Positions 59,775-64,000 of a stretch of 64,000 bases of DNA are shown here, piece by piece. Source of the DNA: Hylemonella sp. (GTDB lineage: Bacteria; Pseudomonadota; Gammaproteobacteria; Burkholderiales; Burkholderiaceae_C); assembly GCA_030695415.1 (NCBI GenBank), contig JAUYQZ010000036.1, forward strand, positions 54,693-118,692, in the 5' to 3' direction. The position numbers and the translations under genes are program-made. How positions within the stretch are numbered: the stretch's first letter is position 1; each line of letters starts with the position of its first letter. Below the pieces are notes generated by a model. That model saw only the letters and a list, made by a program, of their open reading frames with translations, was not told the origin of the DNA and ran no database searches.

Positions 59775-60410
59775 TCAGCTCTCCACATCGCGCAGCATGT
59801 TGGCCAGCTCCACGGCCGACTTCACGTTCATCTTGTCGAACACGCGCGAGCGGTGCACCTCCACCGTGCGCACGCTGATGCCGAGCTGATCGGCCACCAG
59901 CTTGTTGGGCAGACCGGCCACCACCCGCTGCATCACGTCGCGCTCGCGCTCGGTCAGGCTGGCCAGGCGGGCCTGGTGGTCGCGCCGGACCTGGCGCACC
60001 GCAATCGCCTCGGCCGAGGCTTGCAGCGCCTGCTCGATGCGGTCCACCAGCGCGTTGTCGGAAAACGGTTTTTCGCAGAAGTCGAAGGCGCCGCGTTTGA
60101 CCGCGTCCACGGCGGTGGGCACGTCGGCGTGACCGGAGAGAAAAATCACCGGCAACACGCTGCGCCAGGGTTGCGCCAGCAGGTGTTCGAACAGGGTCAG
60201 GCCGCTCATGCCGGGCATGCGCACGTCCAGCAGCAGGCAGGTCGGGTCGGTGGGTTCGCTGCGCCAGCCTTGCGCCTCGGCCCAGAAGGCGTCGGCGCTG
60301 GGGTAACACTCGCTGAGCAGGCGCCGCGTGCGCAGCAGCCAGGCCAGCGCGTCGCGCACGCTGGTGTCGTCGTCAACGATGAAGACTCGGGCGCGGTGGG
60401 GCGGGTTCAT
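59775..60410 (-). CDS. FixJ/LuxR-family response regulator
   Basis: RVFIVDDDTSVRDALAWLL... and HTH ...LTERERDVMQRVVAGLPNKLVADQLGISVRTVEVHRSRVFDKMNVKSAVEL. Confidence 0.94.
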   Translation of the reverse strand: MNPPHRARVFIVDDDTSVRDALAWLLRTRRLLSECYPSADAFWAEAQGWRSEPTDPTCLLLDVRMPGMSGLTLFEHLLAQPWRSVLPVIFLSGHADVPTAVDAVKRGAFDFCEKPFSDNALVDRIEQALQASAEAIAVRQVRRDHQARLASLTERERDVMQRVVAGLPNKLVADQLGISVRTVEVHRSRVFDKMNVKSAVELANMLRDVES

Positions 60411-60420
60411 GGGTTGGCGA

Positions 60421-62475
60421 TCATACGGTTGATGCCGGCGCCGCCGGCAGCGTGAAGCGGAACACCGTGCCGCGCGGCTCGGCGGGGCCGTGTTCGAGCG
60501 CGCCGCCGTGTTGTTCGATCACGGTGCGGCACAGGCTCAGTCCCAGGCCCATGCCTTCGGCCTTGGTGGTGAAAAAGGGCGTGAACAGGCGCGCAGCCAC
60601 CTCGTCGCTCAGGCCCTGGCCGTGGTCCGTCACCTGGAACTCGACCCAGCGTTTGCCCACCGCCGTGGCCAGGGTGGCGCGCACCGGCGCCACGCGCAGG
60701 GTCAGCGTGCGCAGGCCGCTGGCGGCCGGTGGGTCGCCCCGGGGCATGGCCTGCATGCCATTGCGCACGAGGTTGAGCAGCACCTGCTCGACCATGGTGC
60801 GATCACACAGCACCGGCGGGCAGTTGTCGTCCACGATGTCGTGGATGCGTATGTCGGTCTTGCGGGCCTGCAGCTGTGCCAGCGGCAGGATGGCGTCGAG
60901 CAGGGCCTGCGGCGCCACCGGTTCGCGCACCTGCTCGCGCCGGCGCACCAGGTCGGCCACGCTCTTGACCACGCGGCCGGCGCGCTCGGCCTGCTCGACG
61001 ATGCGCTGCATGGCCTGGCGCAGGTCTTGTGAGAGCTGGGGGTCGGGCGGCTGCGTGGGCTCGCCAGACATCAGGTTGAGCGCGCCGGTGGCGTAGCTGG
61101 ACATGGCCGCCAGCGGCTGGTTGAGTTCGTGGCTCAGCAGCGAGGCCATCTCGCCCACCATGGCCAGGCGGGCCGTGGCCTGCAGGCGCTCCTGGCTGGC
61201 GCGCGAGAGCTCTTCCACACGGCGCTGCTCGCTCAGGTCCAGCACGGCGCTCATCCAGCCGGTCTGCTGGCTGAAGGCGTTCACCAGCGGTGCTTCGATG
61301 ATGAGCACCGGCAAGAGGCTGCCGTCCGGGCGCATGAAGACCGACTCGAAGCCCTCGCGCGGAAAGGTCATGCCGGCCAGGCGCACGGCCTGGCGCTGGC
61401 GGTACTCGTCCACCAGTTCGGGCGGCCAGTAGGGCGCGGGTGCGCCGCTGCCCAGCAGCTGCTCGGCGCTCAGGCCCACCATCTGGCAGAAGGCCGGGTT
61501 GACGTAGGTGATGCGCCCTTCCATGTCGCGCGCACGCAGCCCGGTGACGAGCGAGTTCTCCATCGCGTTGCGAAAGGCCAGGGCCTCGGCCAGCTCGCTT
61601 TCGGCGCGCATGCGCCGGCGCATGTCGCGTGCCAGCAGCAGCAGCACGGCCAGCAGCGCCAGCGACAGCGTGCTGACCATGGCGGTGAGCACGTTGGGAA
61701 ACAGGCGCGGCACGTCGCGCGCGCTTTCCAGGCGCACCAGCATGGTCACGCCGGGCAGGTCGAGCAGGTGGCTGGCGTGCATCGTGCGGCGGCGCCCGGC
61801 CACGCTGCCGAACATGCTCAGCCGGGTGCCGTCCACCTCGGTCAGCGCCACGGCCTTGCCGCGCAGCGTGTCCTTGCTGGTGAACTCGCTCAGCATGCCC
61901 TGCAGCGAGTAGGTGGCCACAAAGTAGCCATCGGGCCGCGCCGACACGAACAGCGGCACACACACCTCCATCAGCTCCAGTCCCAGGCCCTGCGGTATGG
62001 GCCAGAAATAGCTCTGCGAATAGGACGGCGTGTTGTTGCGCCCGGCGGTGGTGCAGGCCTGGCGCACATCGGCCAGCGACTGGCTTCGCGGCGCGGTGTC
62101 GAACAGCGTGGGGTGAAAGCCGCTGTCGCGCGCGGCCAGCAGGCGCAGGTCGTTGCTGCGCCATTCCAGCCGCACCAGCTCGCGGTGCTGGCCCAGCAGC
62201 TCGGCGGCCATGGGCTCCCAGGCCTCGGCGCTGGGGCGCGAGGCGTGCAGCGACTGCAGGGTCTGCAGGTTGCGGATCAGGTTGGTGCGTATGTCGCTGC
62301 CCAGGGTGGCGGCGTCCTGCTCCAGCGCCTCCAGGCTGCGCGCCTCCTTGTATTCGCGCGCCAGAAACACCAGCGCACCCAGCATCAGCGCCACCAGCAG
62401 GCACAGCAGCACCCACAGGCGCCAGCGCCGGGCCTGGCCCGGGCGCGGGTCGTGGGGTGGCTGGCTCGGGTTCAA
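60421..62475 (-). CDS. PAS-domain sensor histidine kinase
   Basis: Periplasmic sensor, PAS, ...MASLLSHELNQPLAAMSSYATGALNL..., HATPase ...GMGLGLSLCRTVIEQHGG. Confidence 0.93.
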   Translation of the reverse strand: MNPSQPPHDPRPGQARRWRLWVLLCLLVALMLGALVFLAREYKEARSLEALEQDAATLGSDIRTNLIRNLQTLQSLHASRPSAEAWEPMAAELLGQHRELVRLEWRSNDLRLLAARDSGFHPTLFDTAPRSQSLADVRQACTTAGRNNTPSYSQSYFWPIPQGLGLELMEVCVPLFVSARPDGYFVATYSLQGMLSEFTSKDTLRGKAVALTEVDGTRLSMFGSVAGRRRTMHASHLLDLPGVTMLVRLESARDVPRLFPNVLTAMVSTLSLALLAVLLLLARDMRRRMRAESELAEALAFRNAMENSLVTGLRARDMEGRITYVNPAFCQMVGLSAEQLLGSGAPAPYWPPELVDEYRQRQAVRLAGMTFPREGFESVFMRPDGSLLPVLIIEAPLVNAFSQQTGWMSAVLDLSEQRRVEELSRASQERLQATARLAMVGEMASLLSHELNQPLAAMSSYATGALNLMSGEPTQPPDPQLSQDLRQAMQRIVEQAERAGRVVKSVADLVRRREQVREPVAPQALLDAILPLAQLQARKTDIRIHDIVDDNCPPVLCDRTMVEQVLLNLVRNGMQAMPRGDPPAASGLRTLTLRVAPVRATLATAVGKRWVEFQVTDHGQGLSDEVAARLFTPFFTTKAEGMGLGLSLCRTVIEQHGGALEHGPAEPRGTVFRFTLPAAPASTV

Positions 62476-62482
62476 GCGGGTG

Positions 62483-63289
62483 TCAAAGCTTGCGGTGTTC
62501 CAGGGCCGGCAACTGCTTGCGCACCTGCCGCAGGCGCTCGAAGTCGAGGTCGCACACCACCACGCCCGGCCCTTCGGCGTGCTGGCCCAGCACCTGGCCC
62601 CAGGGGTCGATGACCATGGTCTGGCCCCAGGTGCGGCGGCCGTTTTCGTGCTGGCCGCCCTGGGCGCTGGCGATCACGTAGGCCTGGTTTTCGATGGCGC
62701 GGGCGCGCAGCAGCAACTCCCAGTGCGCCTGGCCGGTGGTGTGGGTGAAGGCCGAGGGCACCAGCAGCACATCGGCTTGCAGGGCTCGGTACAGCTCGGG
62801 GAATCGCAGGTCGTAACACACGCTCATGCCCACCCGCCAGTGCTGGCCGCTGTGGTCGGCCAGATCAAAGGTGGTGGGCGTTTGGCCGGCCTGCAGCACG
62901 GCGGCTTCGTCGTAGCGTTCGCGCCCGTTGTCGTAGCGGAACAGGTGGATCTTGTCGTAGCGCGCCACACACTCGCCCTTGGGGCTGTAGGCCAGCGAGC
63001 TGTTGGTGGCGTGGGTGGGGTCGTCGGTGGCCATGGGCAGGGTGCCGCCCACGATCCACAGGCCCAGCTCGCGCGCGCTGTCCTGCAAAAAGGCCTGCAC
63101 CGTGCCCAGGCCGGGGGTTTCGGCCAGTACCAGCTTGTCGCGGTCGCTGGTGCCCATGAAGCAGAAGTACTCGGGCAACACGGCCAGCTCCGCACCAGCC
63201 TGTGCGGCCTGGTCCAGCAAGGCGTGTGCCTGGGCAAGGTTGTGGTCCAGGCTGATGCCTGACACCATCTGGAGGGCGGCGGCTTTCAT
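62483..63289 (-). CDS. Carbon-nitrogen hydrolase (nitrilase/omega-amidase family)
   Basis: ...ELAVLPEYFCFMG...YDKIHLFRYDNG...VGMSVCYDLRFPELYRAL... Confidence 0.93.
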   Translation of the reverse strand: MKAAALQMVSGISLDHNLAQAHALLDQAAQAGAELAVLPEYFCFMGTSDRDKLVLAETPGLGTVQAFLQDSARELGLWIVGGTLPMATDDPTHATNSSLAYSPKGECVARYDKIHLFRYDNGRERYDEAAVLQAGQTPTTFDLADHSGQHWRVGMSVCYDLRFPELYRALQADVLLVPSAFTHTTGQAHWELLLRARAIENQAYVIASAQGGQHENGRRTWGQTMVIDPWGQVLGQHAEGPGVVVCDLDFERLRQVRKQLPALEHRKL

Positions 63290-63326
63290 GGCGTGGGTCT
63301 CCAGTGCGGATGTGCGGTGGGGCGTT

Positions 63327-64000
63327 TCATTGTGACGGAAGCGGCAGGCCGGCGGGGGGCTTGCGTTGCAGGCGCTCCACCTGGGGGTCGTCCCAGCGGC
63401 CGGTGATGCGGAATTCCTGCGTGGCAGCCTCTTGCAGCGGTTGGCGCAGCAGGAATTGGGCCAGAAAGCTGCCCAGCCCCACGGCCGGGTTGATGGCGCT
63501 GGCCAGCAGCGAGGCGGTGCCGGCGTTGAGTTCAGGCACCACCACGGCGTGGATGTCCTGCGTTTCGCGGGCGATGTCGGCCTGGCCCTCGAGCAGCACG
63601 GCGGCGTTGATGCCTTTCATCTGCAGGTTGTTGGTGGTGGCAACGCCTTTGTCGATGCGGGCGTCGCCGCGCACGAAGTCGAAAGCGAAGCCTTGCGAAA
63701 ACACATCGCGGAAATCGAGCGCCAGCCGGCGTGGCAGGGCCTGCAGGCTGAGCACACCCAGCAGGCGCCCGGCACCGGGCTCCACCTGCAGGAACTGGCC
63801 GCGCTCGAATTCGGCGCGCAGCTGGCCCGAAAGGCTGGGGTAGTCGATGGAGAGCGGCGAACCGAGCCAGCCAATGTTGCCTTCGATGCGGCCTTTGCCA
63901 CCGCGCACGGCGCCATCGCGGCCGAAGCGCTTGAGCAGTTCGCCGGAGTCGTCCACATCCAGCGTGAAGTTGAGCGCGGTGCGACGCTGGGTTACCGGGC
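63327..64000 (-). CDS. YhdP/AsmA-like family protein, C-terminal part (5' end outside window)
   Basis: ...IEGNIGWLGSPLSIDYPSLSGQLRAEFERGQFLQVEPGAGRLLGVLSLQALPRRLALDFRDVFSQGFAFD...; reading frame continues past window edge. Confidence 0.88.
   Translation of the reverse strand, partial: PVTQRRTALNFTLDVDDSGELLKRFGRDGAVRGGKGRIEGNIGWLGSPLSIDYPSLSGQLRAEFERGQFLQVEPGAGRLLGVLSLQALPRRLALDFRDVFSQGFAFDFVRGDARIDKGVATTNNLQMKGINAAVLLEGQADIARETQDIHAVVVPELNAGTASLLASAINPAVGLGSFLAQFLLRQPLQEAATQEFRITGRWDDPQVERLQRKPPAGLPLPSQ

Noticed and set aside
45350-64000. Impression of a composition/codon-style change after about 45-47 kb that could mark an island or assembly join
   Set aside because: Not measured; gene content (galU, tsaB, rimI, mltA, yhdP) is core and GC remains high; would need a sliding-window GC/codon analysis and read coverage

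Overview
A 64 kb, GC-rich, gene-dense chromosomal window. Gene content and order suggest a betaproteobacterium, probably Burkholderiales/Comamonadaceae (inferred, no search run). I saw no tRNA, rRNA, CRISPR array, IS element or prophage. Main blocks: (i) an iron-uptake region (tonB-exbB-exbD-hemP, a PiuC-like hydroxylase, a catecholate-type siderophore receptor) with two Fur-box-like sites, next to a ZnuD-like receptor; (ii) ppsR/ppsA, a DUF4212/VC_2705-type symporter pair, a CNB-CBS-DUF294 protein and an exonuclease; (iii) rpsF-priB-rpsR-rplI and dnaB; (iv) PhoH, a BCP peroxiredoxin, an AlaA-like aminotransferase, hom-thrC and mobB-moeA-moaD-moaE; (v) a putative aromatic-acid triad (amidohydrolase/decarboxylase, Bug-type SBP, FAD monooxygenase); (vi) clpB; (vii) a block of orphan small proteins and PAS two-component proteins; (viii) an SHP/DHC/cytochrome b cluster divergent from PepSY-RR-HK, with a second PepSY-cytochrome b pair 9 kb away; (ix) galU, dacB, tsaB-rimI-UDG, an AbrB/Doc toxin-antitoxin pair, a phosphofructokinase, mltA, another two-component system, a nitrilase-family protein and a partial YhdP. 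The most interesting candidates for new biology are: two paralogous orphan single-TM di-cysteine proteins with a conserved upstream element, flanking a flavodoxin/PAS-kinase block; a shared 11-bp-period direct-repeat operator linking the SHP cluster to the distant PepSY-cytochrome b pair; and an unannotated, possibly leaderless 23-aa membrane micropeptide directly under the Fur box of the tonB operon.
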